A DNA stretch of 64,000 nt, from contig PCCS01000017.1 in the NCBI GenBank assembly GCA_002731825.1, positions 1 through 64,000 of the forward strand. Reading direction: 5' to 3'. Source of the DNA: Myxococcales bacterium. GTDB taxonomy: Bacteria > Myxococcota_A > Bradymonadia > UBA7976 > UBA1532. The notes beneath the pieces are model-generated. The model had not been told where the DNA came from. It saw nothing but the letters and a program-made list of their open reading frames with translations, and did not search any database. Below are positions 1 to 9,553 of the stretch, in pieces; within the stretch, counting starts at the first letter, position 1, and each line of letters starts with the position of its first letter. A program made the translations under genes and the position numbers.

Positions 1-1
1 C

Positions 2-1279
2 GAGTCTGGGGTGAATTCATGGCGCGATTCAATCCGCATGAAACGTCTATGGGGTGAATGGAAGACCCCTCTTGGACTGGTTGCAATGGGTCGAATGCCC
101 AGTCATTGGGGCCTAGGCATGATCGCCAATGATGGAAACTGCTTGGACTGCGACTTTGGTGACTCAGTCGACCGACTTATGGGCGCAACAAAGATTGCAG
201 ACACCTATGTGGCCATCACATGGGACTTTCCATCAGAGGGAGCCACCGGCTTCAGCGGAAATCAAACGGCCCGTAATCAGCCTGCTGGCCAAGCCTATGA
301 CTTGGACCAGCGAGACGATGTAAATCAATTCGTGGTTGCGTTATTTCGCAAACCCATCTCTCGGGAAGAACAAGAAAAACGGACCAAACGACTGAACGAT
401 GAGCGCAAACCCATTTTCGATTGGGGTGTCTACAATCGAATTCGGACGCAAAGTCTTGAAGCGGGTTATCAGCCGCCTGCCCCACCCGAATCAGCCGCTG
501 GCACAGAACTCTACGAGGTCGATGCGTACACCTACACACCAGACCTTTGGTTAAAGTTCGAATATCGCCCGGCTAAGCGAGTACGCTACCGAGTTGAATT
601 TGAAGGCGCCGCTACCTTTGGAACCATCAAAGAAGTTCCGCTTTTATTTAACGAAGAATTCGAAGATTGTATCGATCCAACCGAGCAGCTGCCAGCTTGC
701 GAGTCATGGCGACTCCGAGAAAGACAGATTCAAAGATTCGGCTACGCCCTCCATTTTGATGCCCAGCATGAGGCCATTCATTGGGGGCTACATCATGGTC
801 TTGCCAGTGGCGATTCAAATGGCTCTTTTGGCCGTCTCATCGGGTCTGACATCAATCTGCCGCGAGCAGGTACAACGGATAAAGACTTGACCGCGTTCTA
901 CTTCGATCGCGACTACCATGTCGATCGAATCATGTTTCGACAAATGTTGGGGGGCGTGAGCAATGCAACCTATTTCAAGCCATACCTCCGATATGACTTC
1001 ATCCAGGAGGATGCAGAGGCATGGGGATTTCAACTCTCATCTATTTACGGGTATGCCCTAGAAGAAGATGCCACACCTGGTAAATCTAACTCACTTGGCC
1101 TAGAAATGGATTTCGAACTGTTTGTCGAAGAATTCGACCGATTTCGATGGTCTTTTGTCTACGCTGTCTTCTTCCCGATGGGTGCATTCGATGTACGGGA
1201 CAGCACACCAGACCGGAACTTAATCGCGGAACCCAGCGCGGCTCAACTACTTCAAATGAACTTTGGTTTCCAATTCTAG
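2..1279 (+). CDS. Outer-membrane beta-barrel protein, 5' truncated
   Basis: The reading frame is open to the first base of the window, so the N-terminus (and any signal peptide) lies outside. About 425 residues are visible. The N-terminal part carries a conserved-looking block (GRMPSHWGLG, then NDGNCLDCDFGDSVDR) that I associate, from memory only, with the myxobacterial TIGR04551 family of uncharacterised proteins. The sequence alternates polar and aromatic residues, as in amphipathic beta strands, and ends NFGFQF. A terminal Phe is the classical recognition signal for insertion of barrels by the BAM complex. The protein is therefore probably a porin-like outer-membrane protein; what it transports is unknown. 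argH follows immediately on the same strand, 16 bp from stop to start, but a functional link is not obvious. Confidence 0.6.
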   Translation, partial: ESGVNSWRDSIRMKRLWGEWKTPLGLVAMGRMPSHWGLGMIANDGNCLDCDFGDSVDRLMGATKIADTYVAITWDFPSEGATGFSGNQTARNQPAGQAYDLDQRDDVNQFVVALFRKPISREEQEKRTKRLNDERKPIFDWGVYNRIRTQSLEAGYQPPAPPESAAGTELYEVDAYTYTPDLWLKFEYRPAKRVRYRVEFEGAATFGTIKEVPLLFNEEFEDCIDPTEQLPACESWRLRERQIQRFGYALHFDAQHEAIHWGLHHGLASGDSNGSFGRLIGSDINLPRAGTTDKDLTAFYFDRDYHVDRIMFRQMLGGVSNATYFKPYLRYDFIQEDAEAWGFQLSSIYGYALEEDATPGKSNSLGLEMDFELFVEEFDRFRWSFVYAVFFPMGAFDVRDSTPDRNLIAEPSAAQLLQMNFGFQF

Positions 1280-1295
1280 AACTGGGAGAGACCAC

Positions 1296-2708
1296 ATGTC
1301 GAAATCGCACAGAACTTGGGGTGGACGATTCTCCGAGGAGACCGACGCGTTCGTTGCCCGGTTGAACGCCTCAGTGAGCTACGACAAACGGATGTATGCG
1401 GAGGACATCGATGGTTCAAAAGCGCATGCATCCATGCTTGCCAAACAAGGGATAATCTCGGGCGAAGACCTCCAGGAGATTCATCGGGGTCTAGAACAAA
1501 TTCGCCGTGAAATTGAATCTGATGAGTTCCAATGGCGGACCGAATTAGAAGACGTTCACATGAACATCGAAAGCCGCTTGATCGAACTCATCGGCGATGC
1601 TGGCGCACGGCTTCATACCGCACGCAGCCGTAATGACCAGGTCGCCACGGACCTGAGATTATGGCTTTTGAGACACATCGAGCGACTCAAAGGGTCCATC
1701 GATGCCCTGCAAGGGGCCTTGCTTCAAGTAGCACGACAAGACGGCGATGCAATCTTGCCGGGCTATACTCATCTTCAACGCGCTCAGCCCATCCTCTTCG
1801 CCCATCACCTCTTAGCCTATTTCGAGATGTTCGAGCGAGACCTGGGCCGATTTGAGGACTGTGCAAAACGATGTAATGAATCGCCACTTGGCTCGGCTGC
1901 ACTGGCTGGAACGCCATTTGATTTGGACCGGACCATGACAGCCGAGCTCCTGGGATTCAGACAGCCGATGAAAAACAGCCTCGATGGCGTCGCGGACCGT
2001 GACTTTGCCGTCGAGTTCACCGCCGCTGCATCTCTGATGATGATTCATCTGTCTAGGTTGTCTGAAGAATTGGTTTTATGGTCCAGCCAAGAGTTTGCTT
2101 TTGTCGAAATCGGCGATGCGTTTGCCACGGGCTCAAGCATTATGCCGCAGAAGAAAAACCCAGACATTCCCGAGCTTGTCCGAGGCAAATCTGGTCGTGT
2201 CTTAGGCTCATTCGTATCGCTGCTAACAACACTCAAATCACTTCCCCTCGCTTATAATAAGGACATGCAGGAAGACAAAGAAGCACTCTTCGATGCCGCT
2301 GATACAGTCTTGGATTGTGTGGACGCAACAGCCCGTTTACTACCCGCTATCAAAGTGAATTCAAATGCGATGAGGGCCGCGTGCGATGCCGGTTTTGTCA
2401 CCGCCACTGATGTTGCCGATTACCTGGCCCAAAAATCTGTGCCCTTTCGTCAAGCCCATCACATTGTGGGCGGGTTGGTAGGCTGGTGCATCGAGACTAA
2501 CCGAACGCTGACATCCCTAAGTCTGGACGAGTTTAGACGGTTCAGCGATATATTTGAGGCCGATATTTTGGATGCGGTGACCGTGGAAGCCAGTGTAGCC
2601 GCACGGACCAGCCCTGGCGGGACCGCGCCCAGCAGAGTGCAGAGCGCATTGGACGAGGCCGCGCGCCGATTGGCATCTAGGACACAGTCGGACCCGTCAC
2701 CGGGTTAG
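1296..2708 (+). CDS. argH: Argininosuccinate lyase
   Basis: Catalyses the last step of arginine synthesis: argininosuccinate to arginine plus fumarate, in the cytoplasm. The 470-residue length is normal for the family. The N-terminus has the expected WGGRF segment, followed by HTARSRNDQVATD and the fumarase/lyase superfamily signature GSSIMPQKKNPD with the catalytic serine loop. An upstream in-frame ATG at 1263 lies inside the end of the preceding gene. I prefer the ATG at 1296 because GGGAGA sits 7 bases before it and homologues begin just ahead of the WGGRF segment. No other arginine genes are nearby. The next gene is convergent, with a 21-bp gap. Confidence 0.95.
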   Translation: MSKSHRTWGGRFSEETDAFVARLNASVSYDKRMYAEDIDGSKAHASMLAKQGIISGEDLQEIHRGLEQIRREIESDEFQWRTELEDVHMNIESRLIELIGDAGARLHTARSRNDQVATDLRLWLLRHIERLKGSIDALQGALLQVARQDGDAILPGYTHLQRAQPILFAHHLLAYFEMFERDLGRFEDCAKRCNESPLGSAALAGTPFDLDRTMTAELLGFRQPMKNSLDGVADRDFAVEFTAAASLMMIHLSRLSEELVLWSSQEFAFVEIGDAFATGSSIMPQKKNPDIPELVRGKSGRVLGSFVSLLTTLKSLPLAYNKDMQEDKEALFDAADTVLDCVDATARLLPAIKVNSNAMRAACDAGFVTATDVADYLAQKSVPFRQAHHIVGGLVGWCIETNRTLTSLSLDEFRRFSDIFEADILDAVTVEASVAARTSPGGTAPSRVQSALDEAARRLASRTQSDPSPG

Positions 2709-2729
2709 AGCATCCTACGCAGAGGGCGC

Positions 2730-3416
2730 CTATGGACTGGGGAAACCCTCGTCTTCGAACTTAGTAAACAACACACCACCGACGACAGAGGCTTCGATGA
2801 GATAGTTCTTGCCGGCTTCTAGTTTGACTGCGCCGTTGAACATATTCAACACCGGTCCCATCCGCCCAGCTTTAAGTTTCAGTCCGTATGCAAAGGGACC
2901 TGCAGGTGATTTGACATATGGAGTGAACGCAACCGATAACCTCTTAAAACGACCGCGTTTCCCGGGTCGATATTCGACATTAGCCATCTTCTCTCCCTTT
3001 GCACGAAACGAACGAAATCGCACTTTAGCCTCTGCATTAGGAGATAATCCAGTCGGCCGAGGCGCCATGTTACGCGTGGCTACACTCGCCCAAGACGCGC
3101 CGCAGGAATGAATGGAAATGCCATAGGCACCCCCGCCTTTCAGAACAAGGAAGCCATCATCACGATTAGACCCGGCAAAATTATAGCCGTAGGCATCATT
3201 TTCAGCGGCGGCCAATGTTTTACCTGCCACCTTAGCAGCCGGTTCAAGCTTGAACTTTTCAGAACCAATGGTCATTGAGATCGCCCGCTTACATTGATTT
3301 GAGACGTCAATGGTGACAGGCCCATTGACGGGTTTGCTCTTTGTCTGAGCAGCCACCGTCCCCAATCCGAGTCCAAATAATAAACAAACGGTCATCACAC
3401 CCGACGCTGCTTGCAT
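2730..3416 (-). CDS. Secreted protein of unknown function
   Basis: A 228-residue protein with a clear signal peptide: a hydrophobic stretch over residues 6-22 with a likely cut after VAAQ or nearby. There is no lipobox cysteine, so it is probably a soluble periplasmic or outer-membrane-associated protein. Two cysteines (in SNQCKRA and IHSCGAS) could form a disulphide. The rest looks like an all-beta fold with Gly-rich turns. A very strong Shine-Dalgarno, AGGAGGT, lies 8 bases before the ATG, which suggests high expression. It lies downstream of ftsZ on the same strand across a 153-bp gap, so it may or may not be read from the division operon. I do not recognise a family. Confidence 0.75.
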   Translation of the reverse strand: MQAASGVMTVCLLFGLGLGTVAAQTKSKPVNGPVTIDVSNQCKRAISMTIGSEKFKLEPAAKVAGKTLAAAENDAYGYNFAGSNRDDGFLVLKGGGAYGISIHSCGASWASVATRNMAPRPTGLSPNAEAKVRFRSFRAKGEKMANVEYRPGKRGRFKRLSVAFTPYVKSPAGPFAYGLKLKAGRMGPVLNMFNGAVKLEAGKNYLIEASVVGGVLFTKFEDEGFPSP

Positions 3417-3569
3417 AACGAAATACCTCCTGTTGAATTCAAGAACTGCCCCAGTGTAGATCCAGGTTCCCCAAGATTGGAAGGCGGAAAACGAGCAATC
3501 GGTCCGGGCGCCCTTAAGACTGATGAGCGGGGAAATTATTCAAAGGATGGTTTGGGTATGGGTGCCGGA

Positions 3570-5249
3570 CTAACGTCGGCGCCTTTGCAGCCAGGACGGG
3601 ACGTTAATGGATTCCATCTCGACGGACTCTTCCGTCGAGACGCTCCAGAAGGCTTCGCCCTTAGGGGCTTCACCAACTTGCCGAGTGCCAAGGTCGCGAG
3701 AGCCACTTTTTCTTTCAATCGCAGGTTTGTCGATGTCAGTGTGCTCCAAGGTTCTTCGCCCCCGTAGACCATGGTCAGGCTGCCGTGGTGGTAGGGAGAC
3801 TGCGGGACCGGAACGTCTGGGCCCAGCTGATACCCCACCCCGATGCCGTTGCATGCCTCCTACGCGACCGGGCATAGGCCCGTTCGTATCGCCCAAGTTT
3901 TCCAGCGGCGGTGTTTTCATTTCCTGAGTTTTTAATTCGTGGTGATCTGAAGTCAGACCGGATGGCGCAGTATCAGCATATGGTTTGGTATTGTACTGCC
4001 CTGCTTGGACTCGAGGCGGAGGTAATAGACCGGCATTGGACAAACTCGGGTAGTCCGGCGTCGTTTCACGCTGATCGGCCGGCACGGGTCGATGCCCACT
4101 GTAGGCTGACTGATCAACTGATGCTGTCGGCTGTTGTGAATGGCCTGCCCAATTCGATCCCTGTGTCTGAGGTGTGTGTTGTGGCATGTTCGCGGGATGA
4201 CTTGGTGCCATCGCCGGTGCCTCCTGAGCCGGATAGCCGGGCACAGTTTTCCGTGATGCGCTCACCGCCGGGACACGGCGGTCCTGCTCTTCAAAGCCTG
4301 TTGCAACCACCGTAATCTTGATTTCGTCATTGAGCGTTTCGTCGATGACGGCCCCGAAGATCAGGTTGACGTCTTCATGCGCTGCATCCTCTACAAGGCT
4401 TGCCGCTTCTTCAATCTCAGAAATCTTAAGGTCCAGCCCGCCAGTGAAGTTAATTAAAATGCCCGTCGCACCTTCGATGCTGATGTCATCGAGTAAGGGA
4501 CTCGAAATCGCCTGCTGAGCCGCGATGAGCGCTCGGCCTTCACCGGATGCTCGACCTGTGCCCATCAAAGCCATCCCCTTAGACATCATGATGGTGCGAA
4601 CGTCGGCAAAATCGACATTGATCATCCCGTGTTCAGTAATGAGGTCGCTGATACCTTGAACGGCATTATAAAGAACGCGGTCAGCGACACCGAACGCATC
4701 CATCATTGTAGTGGTCTCATCACTGATGGCTAAGAGGCGCTGATTGGGTATAACAATCAGCGTATCCACTTCCGCCGCCAGCGCTTCAATACCAGCCTCT
4801 GCACGGCGTCGACGCGCGCGTCCTTCGAAATTAAAGGGTTTTGTCACGACGCCAACGGTCAATGCGCCGGAGTCACGAGCGGCTCGTGCGAACACAGGGG
4901 CAGCGCCTGTCCCTGTTCCGCCCCCCATTCCGGCGGTAATGAAAACCATATCTGCGCCGGACACTGTCTCGTTGATGAGTGTTAAGTCTTCGAGCGCTGC
5001 ATTGCGGCCGACGTCAGGGTTTGCACCCGCTCCGAGCCCATTGGTCAATGTTGCACCGATTTGCAGATGAACGGTTGCGGAGGAATGTCTTAGTGCCTGC
5101 GCATCCGTATTAGACACGACAAAATCGACCCCCCTTAGTCCATATTGGACCATCTTGTTGACGGCATTGCTGCCACCTCCACCGACGCCGATAACTTTAA
5201 TCGATGCTCCCGAGCCGTCGCTTCCAAAACCGAATGGTTGGTCAAACAC
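3570..5249 (-). CDS. ftsZ: Cell division protein FtsZ, with a very long C-terminal linker
   Basis: Tubulin-like GTPase that forms the division ring. The GTP-binding signature GGGTGTG is at residues 109-115. The synergy (T7) loop [11 protein letters not shown] at 211-221 keeps the catalytic acidic residues. The globular core ends near residue 320 (ITVVATGF). A Pro/Gln/Ser-rich, low-complexity linker of about 225 residues follows. The protein ends in a conserved-type C-terminal peptide ([13 protein letters not shown], residues 547-559), which by family knowledge binds FtsA and other membrane anchors. At 559 residues it is far longer than the usual 350-420. The start is GTG, with GAGGGG 8 bases upstream. 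It is the last gene of the dcw cluster, separated from ftsA by 156 bp that hold a possible promoter and an inverted repeat. Confidence 0.97.
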   Translation of the reverse strand: MFDQPFGFGSDGSGASIKVIGVGGGGSNAVNKMVQYGLRGVDFVVSNTDAQALRHSSATVHLQIGATLTNGLGAGANPDVGRNAALEDLTLINETVSGADMVFITAGMGGGTGTGAAPVFARAARDSGALTVGVVTKPFNFEGRARRRRAEAGIEALAAEVDTLIVIPNQRLLAISDETTTMMDAFGVADRVLYNAVQGISDLITEHGMINVDFADVRTIMMSKGMALMGTGRASGEGRALIAAQQAISSPLLDDISIEGATGILINFTGGLDLKISEIEEAASLVEDAAHEDVNLIFGAVIDETLNDEIKITVVATGFEEQDRRVPAVSASRKTVPGYPAQEAPAMAPSHPANMPQHTPQTQGSNWAGHSQQPTASVDQSAYSGHRPVPADQRETTPDYPSLSNAGLLPPPRVQAGQYNTKPYADTAPSGLTSDHHELKTQEMKTPPLENLGDTNGPMPGRVGGMQRHRGGVSAGPRRSGPAVSLPPRQPDHGLRGRRTLEHTDIDKPAIERKSGSRDLGTRQVGEAPKGEAFWSVSTEESVEMESINVPSWLQRRRR

Positions 5250-5322
5250 TGCATACCCCTCTTAAGGCAGACGCAAAGCAAACATAATCAATACTTTTTC
5301 TAGGATCACAGGGCGTCCATTT

Positions 5323-5368
5323 CTGTAGATCACCCCACATCCACTCACATAAAGGAAATGATCTACAG
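5323..5368. repeat. Perfect 10-bp inverted repeat between ftsA and ftsZ
   Basis: The arms CTGTAGATCA (5323-5332) and TGATCTACAG (5359-5368) are exact reverse complements separated by 26 bp. The pair sits in the only sizeable gap inside the division cluster, 74-119 bp upstream of the ftsZ start. One arm lies directly next to a possible -35 element. It could be an operator for a dimeric regulator or a stem in the ftsZ leader RNA. The sequence alone cannot decide between these. Confidence 0.55.
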
Positions 5369-5374
5369 TCTCAA
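5346..5374 (-). promoter_or_regulatory. Possible sigma-70-type promoter for ftsZ
   Basis: On the minus strand TTGAGA (plus positions 5369-5374) is followed after 17 bases by TATGTG (plus positions 5346-5351), about 95 bp upstream of the ftsZ start. The -35 matches five of six consensus bases, the -10 only three. The spacer contains one arm of the 10-bp inverted repeat, which is a typical place for an operator. This is pattern matching only. Confidence 0.3.
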
Positions 5375-5405
5375 GGACTTAATGCATTTCCTTAATAATT
5401 TTTTC

Positions 5406-6632
5406 TTATGCGCGCTGCCAAAATCGAAGCGTTCTGCGCGCACCACGTCTTTTCAAACGGATCTGCCGGTTGCTAAACCATTGTAAATGCTTGAGTTGGG
5501 CGCCGCAGAGCACCAAACCAGTCGCCGTTGAGTAGCGAGGTTTCTTCACAACATCCACGAGCCCCTGAATTCCGTTGGGCGTTCCGACGATTGCGTCATC
5601 TATGCCAAGAATTCGCTTTGTGAGCGTGACTAATCCGGGCAAGTTGGCGCAACCACCGGTCAGGATGACCCCTCCGTTGTACCGCGCTGTGCAGCCTGCT
5701 TGCTCCAGTTCATCGGCGACGAAGTGCAGAATTTCTTCGGCACGAGCTTCGATGATTTCGCACAAGTAGCTTCGTTTGACCGTCTCCTGATTTCGTCCAC
5801 CGACACCTGGGAGCGTAATTTCCTCATCCTTCATAATCAGACTGCGCTCGGCACACCCATAAACTCGCTTGAGATGTTCGGCTTCAACCAGCGGTGTACC
5901 CAATAAATCCTTGATATCTTGGGTGATGCTATCTCCACCGATGGCCAGGGTCGCAGCATGTACGATACCGCCTCCTTCGAAGACTGCAATCTCCGTCGTG
6001 TCGGCGCCCATATCAATCAAGATAACGCCCATATCTTTGGCATGATTGGTCAGGAGGGTTTCCGCCGATGCAAGGGGGCCATAGACCGCATCAACGACGT
6101 TCAGTTTAGCGTGTCGACATACGGCTTCAATGGCTTCAATTCGAGCGAGTTGACCGGTGACAAGATGACCTTGCACTTCGAGTCTGACGCCCTTAATGCC
6201 CAATGGATTTGCAATGCCGGCGCGATGGTCAACGATGTAGTCCTGCGGAACGACGTGAAAGACCTCTGTTTCGGGCGGTAATTTTATGGCCATGGCCATG
6301 TCGATGACAGCATGTACGTCATCACTATCAACGGAATCGCCGAGAATGCGAGCCATGCCGTGAGTATTAAAGCTTTGCATGTGGCGAGTGGACACGGACA
6401 GGAACACTTCCTTGATGTCCACATCGGCCATCAGTGACGCTTCTGCGACCGCCGCCTTAACACTTTTGACAGCGTCGGCCTTGTTAGAGACGACCCCATG
6501 CTGAAAACCGTTACTCGGGTGAGCACCGCGTCCGATGATATCCACCTGACCATCATCATGATGGACACCAATGACACATTTGATGCTGTGAGACCCTAAA
6601 TCCAAACCCGCTATAATCATTTGACCAGCCAT
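5406..6632 (-). CDS. ftsA: Cell division protein FtsA
   Basis: Actin-like ATPase that ties FtsZ filaments to the membrane and recruits later division proteins. The 408 residues begin with the actin-fold phosphate-1 motif (GLDLGSHSIKCVIG). The phosphate-2 region (ILIDMGADTTEIAVF) and the adenosine motif (ILTGGCANLPG) follow in the expected order. The C-terminus is an amphipathic basic helix (LKRRGARRTLRFWQRA), as expected for the membrane-targeting sequence. The ATG overlaps the stop of ftsQ, so the two are translationally coupled. The gap to ftsZ is unusually large for this cluster. Confidence 0.96.
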   Translation of the reverse strand: MAGQMIIAGLDLGSHSIKCVIGVHHDDGQVDIIGRGAHPSNGFQHGVVSNKADAVKSVKAAVAEASLMADVDIKEVFLSVSTRHMQSFNTHGMARILGDSVDSDDVHAVIDMAMAIKLPPETEVFHVVPQDYIVDHRAGIANPLGIKGVRLEVQGHLVTGQLARIEAIEAVCRHAKLNVVDAVYGPLASAETLLTNHAKDMGVILIDMGADTTEIAVFEGGGIVHAATLAIGGDSITQDIKDLLGTPLVEAEHLKRVYGCAERSLIMKDEEITLPGVGGRNQETVKRSYLCEIIEARAEEILHFVADELEQAGCTARYNGGVILTGGCANLPGLVTLTKRILGIDDAIVGTPNGIQGLVDVVKKPRYSTATGLVLCGAQLKHLQWFSNRQIRLKRRGARRTLRFWQRA

Positions 6633-7498
6633 TACTGTTCAGCTCCCTTTGAGTTGAGAGAGAATGATGAACCATCGGTGCCTGTGAGAACCGACTCCTT
6701 GACGACAACCCGACTGGGGTCATCACCAAAGAGAATGTACTCCGCGCCTACTTTACGCTCTCTGAGTGAATCGAATATTTGATTCAATCGCTTTAATTTT
6801 AATCCAAAAGAATCTCTGCCTAACCCGACCCTCACCTCGCCGAGCATAAGATTGATTCTATCCCCAAACTCGAGGGCGATAGAGCCCAATTTCCAGGCCG
6901 ACGACATCGGTAAATTTTGATACTGCGAGACAACACCGAGCGCGCGTCTCACGCGCGCCTGAGCGATGGTTTCATCTCGTTCAAAATCGGAGACGGAAAT
7001 CCCAGTAATAATAGGATAGTCACCCCGCTCACTGGCATCAGTTTCAATGAACGGTCTGCCTTCTGCATCAACAAAAAACATACGTTGCATGACCAAAATC
7101 GCCACGGGTTCGCGGGCTCTCAACGCGACCGAAATCCGGTCTGGTAATTCGATGGACACAAGCGCTTGCGCAACCCAGGGATGTGATAACAGATTCACCT
7201 GCGCTTGTGCAGCATCAAATCGAAATATATTGCTATTCGAACCCACATTTATAGTTGTCAATACAGCCTCATCACTCAGTTGTGGAATCGACTCGATTTC
7301 AACATTGCGAATCACAAAATAAGGCGAGTTCAAAACTGTCTTCCAGGCACCATAACCGAGTCCAGCAATCAGGGTGAGCATAAGTAAAATACGGACAACG
7401 GGCCTCAAAAAACGAAATACAAGAAGGGCGCTATCGACGCAGGTTGCACCTACATCTGCCCAAGCAAACTTGCGCCGGATTCGATATCGATTAGCCAT
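6632..7498 (-). CDS. ftsQ: Cell division protein FtsQ/DivIB
   Basis: Bitopic division protein that joins the FtsB/FtsL complex. It has a basic cytoplasmic tail (RYRIRRKF), one membrane helix around residues 34-52, then a POTRA-type domain starting at YFVIRNVEIES and the beta domain typical of FtsQ. 288 residues is a normal length. The assignment rests on this architecture and on its position between ddl and ftsA, because FtsQ sequences are poorly conserved. The start overlaps the end of ddl by 8 bp. Confidence 0.88.
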   Translation of the reverse strand: MANRYRIRRKFAWADVGATCVDSALLVFRFLRPVVRILLMLTLIAGLGYGAWKTVLNSPYFVIRNVEIESIPQLSDEAVLTTINVGSNSNIFRFDAAQAQVNLLSHPWVAQALVSIELPDRISVALRAREPVAILVMQRMFFVDAEGRPFIETDASERGDYPIITGISVSDFERDETIAQARVRRALGVVSQYQNLPMSSAWKLGSIALEFGDRINLMLGEVRVGLGRDSFGLKLKRLNQIFDSLRERKVGAEYILFGDDPSRVVVKESVLTGTDGSSFSLNSKGAEQ

Positions 7499-8426
7499 GC
7501 GTCCCCCCCGTTTTACCGTGGTCTGCCAAGTCGATGATTTTTTGAATCAAAGTCGGAAAGTCAATGCCTCCTGCGGCCGCGACTTTCGGCACAAGGCTTT
7601 GACCTGTCATACCGGGCAACGTGTTCGTCTCCAATACGATGGGTCCGTTGGGTCCCAAAATCACATCACTTCTCGTAACGGCTCTGCAGCCAAGGGCAAG
7701 ATGTGCGTCCAGCCCCACCCGCTCGACCGCCTGGATGGCGTCAGCATCGAGTCGAGGTGGAATGTGGTATCGGGTCCCAAATTCTTCATACTTTGCGCTG
7801 TAGTCGTAAAACTCTCGCATGGGTTCAATCTCGACACTGCCGAGGCACTGTGTCCCAATACACACCACCGAGAACTCTGGACCTTCGATAAACTCTTCGA
7901 TGAGATACGCATCGAATTCGCCCTGGCGAAGGACACTTATGAGGCGGGTCTCATCTCTGATTATTTCGACGCCCACGCTCGACCCCTCAGCGACAGGTTT
8001 GACAACAACCGGCAGCGTGAATGGAAGTTCGTCTACGCAGAGCTCTTGAGCGGCTGCCCGTGACACAACCATGTCCAAGGCAACGGGCACGTCGGCGGCC
8101 CGATACAGCTGTTTTGCTAAGACCTTGTCAAAGGCGAGCAAGCTGGACCGAATCCCCTCGCCCGTGTATGGAATCTGCATCCAGTCCAAGAGGCCCTGAA
8201 TCCGTCCATCTTCCCCAAAAGTGCCATGGAGTGCGTTGAAGACAACGTCAACGGGTTGGTCCATCAACTGGGATGCGACATCGTGGCTTGGATCAATATC
8301 TGTGACTGTATGTCCCAATCGTTTGAGTGCAGCAGAGACAGCTTGGCCACTCTGTAAACTCACAGCCCGCTCGTTTGACGGCCCACCCATAAGGACGGCA
8401 ACCTTGACTTTCTTGAAGCCCGTCAT
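7491..8426 (-). CDS. ddl: D-alanine--D-alanine ligase
   Basis: ATP-grasp enzyme that makes the D-Ala-D-Ala dipeptide used by MurF. Family motifs are present: the N-terminal MGGPSNERAVSL, the HGTFGEDGRIQG loop and the C-terminal ETNTLPGMT segment with metal-binding Glu and Asn. The first ATG of the frame (8432) lies only one base after the ribosome binding site. I therefore take the second ATG at 8426: GGAGGA is then about 7 bases away and the start overlaps the murG stop as ATGA. That gives 311 residues, normal for the family. Alanine racemase, its substrate supplier, is encoded about 14 kb away at 22-23 kb. Confidence 0.95.
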   Translation of the reverse strand: MTGFKKVKVAVLMGGPSNERAVSLQSGQAVSAALKRLGHTVTDIDPSHDVASQLMDQPVDVVFNALHGTFGEDGRIQGLLDWMQIPYTGEGIRSSLLAFDKVLAKQLYRAADVPVALDMVVSRAAAQELCVDELPFTLPVVVKPVAEGSSVGVEIIRDETRLISVLRQGEFDAYLIEEFIEGPEFSVVCIGTQCLGSVEIEPMREFYDYSAKYEEFGTRYHIPPRLDADAIQAVERVGLDAHLALGCRAVTRSDVILGPNGPIVLETNTLPGMTGQSLVPKVAAAGGIDFPTLIQKIIDLADHGKTGGTHG

Positions 8427-9553
8427 CGGCATTCCTCCAAGCCATGGGGCCGCGATACGCCCAAGCCGCTGAGCTGGGCTAAGTCGTCGACCATGGAGGC
8501 CGCGGCCTGTGGTCTACCTCTTTCAAGTGCAGCTTGACCCATGGCGTCAAGGCGGTCTCGATCAACGAGGAGCGGGAGAAGAAGGTCGACCATACGCTCT
8601 GTGGTCATACCGTCCTCGCGTTGCATTAGTGCCGCACCTGCTGATACCAAAGACGCCGCATTTGCCGCCTGATGGTCATCCGCCGCGAAGGGAAATGGAA
8701 TAAAGACAGCCGCGCGTCCTATGCAGGCCAATTCAGCTACAGTCGTCGCGCCTGCTCTCGCAACCACCAGGTCGGCTTTCGCAATCTCAGTTGCCATATC
8801 GTCGATAAATGATTGAACGTCGGCATTGTCGACGTGTAAATCCGTATAGGTTTTTCGAACAGCCTCATCTCTGTCTCGCCCGGTTTGGTGCATGACCGAT
8901 AGCTTAGGAACACGTTTTTGAAGCTGAGCGATGACCTCGGGTAGGCCTTGATTTAATGAACGTGCCCCCTGGCTACCCCCCAGTATCAAAACGTGAATGG
9001 CACCATCATTGGTCTGTTCAGCCGCTTTGAGAAAATCCTGTCTTACAGGATTTCCAAGCTCTTTGACTTTTTGAGCTGGCAGTCGCTCAATGGCCTCTGG
9101 AAAGGCCGTATAGACCCGTTTGACGAACTTGGCGAGGATGCGATTGGTCAACCCGGGTCGAGCGTTTTGCTCGGCAACTGCTGACGGACGACCTGAGAGG
9201 GCTGCGGCCAAAACCACTGGGCCAGACACATAACCCCCAACGCCTAAAATGACCTGAGGACGCTCTCCACGGATGATTCGATAGCCCGCCAATATCGCCA
9301 TGGGCATACGAACGAGACTCTTAAGCCTTTCGACAATGCCGGCATTTTTTAATCGACGGGCTTCGACAGGGATAAATCGATAACCAAGCTCTGGTACCAC
9401 GCGGCCTTCTAAGCCATTGGGGCTGCCAACAAAAACCACCTCTGCACCGTCGATGGAGGCCAACCACGCCTCGGCGACAGCGATGCCGGGATACAAATGC
9501 CCCCCGGTTCCACCGCCGACAACCATCAATTTAGCAGGTGCGCTCGATGTCAT
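8423..9553 (-). CDS. murG: UDP-GlcNAc:lipid I N-acetylglucosaminyltransferase MurG
   Basis: Peripheral membrane GT-B glycosyltransferase that converts lipid I to lipid II. The N-terminal glycine loop GGGTGGHLYPG is at residues 13-23. A second Gly-rich loop (LGGSQGARSLNQ) and the UDP-GlcNAc-binding block (RAGATTVAELACIGRAA, followed by PFPFAADDHQ) are intact. 376 residues is typical. The ATG overlaps the ftsW stop as ATGA. In many relatives murC and murB follow murG; here ddl follows directly. Confidence 0.96.
   Translation of the reverse strand: MTSSAPAKLMVVGGGTGGHLYPGIAVAEAWLASIDGAEVVFVGSPNGLEGRVVPELGYRFIPVEARRLKNAGIVERLKSLVRMPMAILAGYRIIRGERPQVILGVGGYVSGPVVLAAALSGRPSAVAEQNARPGLTNRILAKFVKRVYTAFPEAIERLPAQKVKELGNPVRQDFLKAAEQTNDGAIHVLILGGSQGARSLNQGLPEVIAQLQKRVPKLSVMHQTGRDRDEAVRKTYTDLHVDNADVQSFIDDMATEIAKADLVVARAGATTVAELACIGRAAVFIPFPFAADDHQAANAASLVSAGAALMQREDGMTTERMVDLLLPLLVDRDRLDAMGQAALERGRPQAAASMVDDLAQLSGLGVSRPHGLEECR

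Noticed and set aside
3911..4315. A 134-residue plus-strand frame opposite the FtsZ linker
   Set aside because: The linker's low-complexity codons leave this frame open by chance; the minus-strand frame is continuous with the FtsZ core and ends in the expected C-terminal peptide.
7374..8063. A 229-residue plus-strand frame opposite ddl and ftsQ
   Set aside because: It is antisense to two well supported essential genes and starts inside ftsQ; no domain or ribosome binding site.
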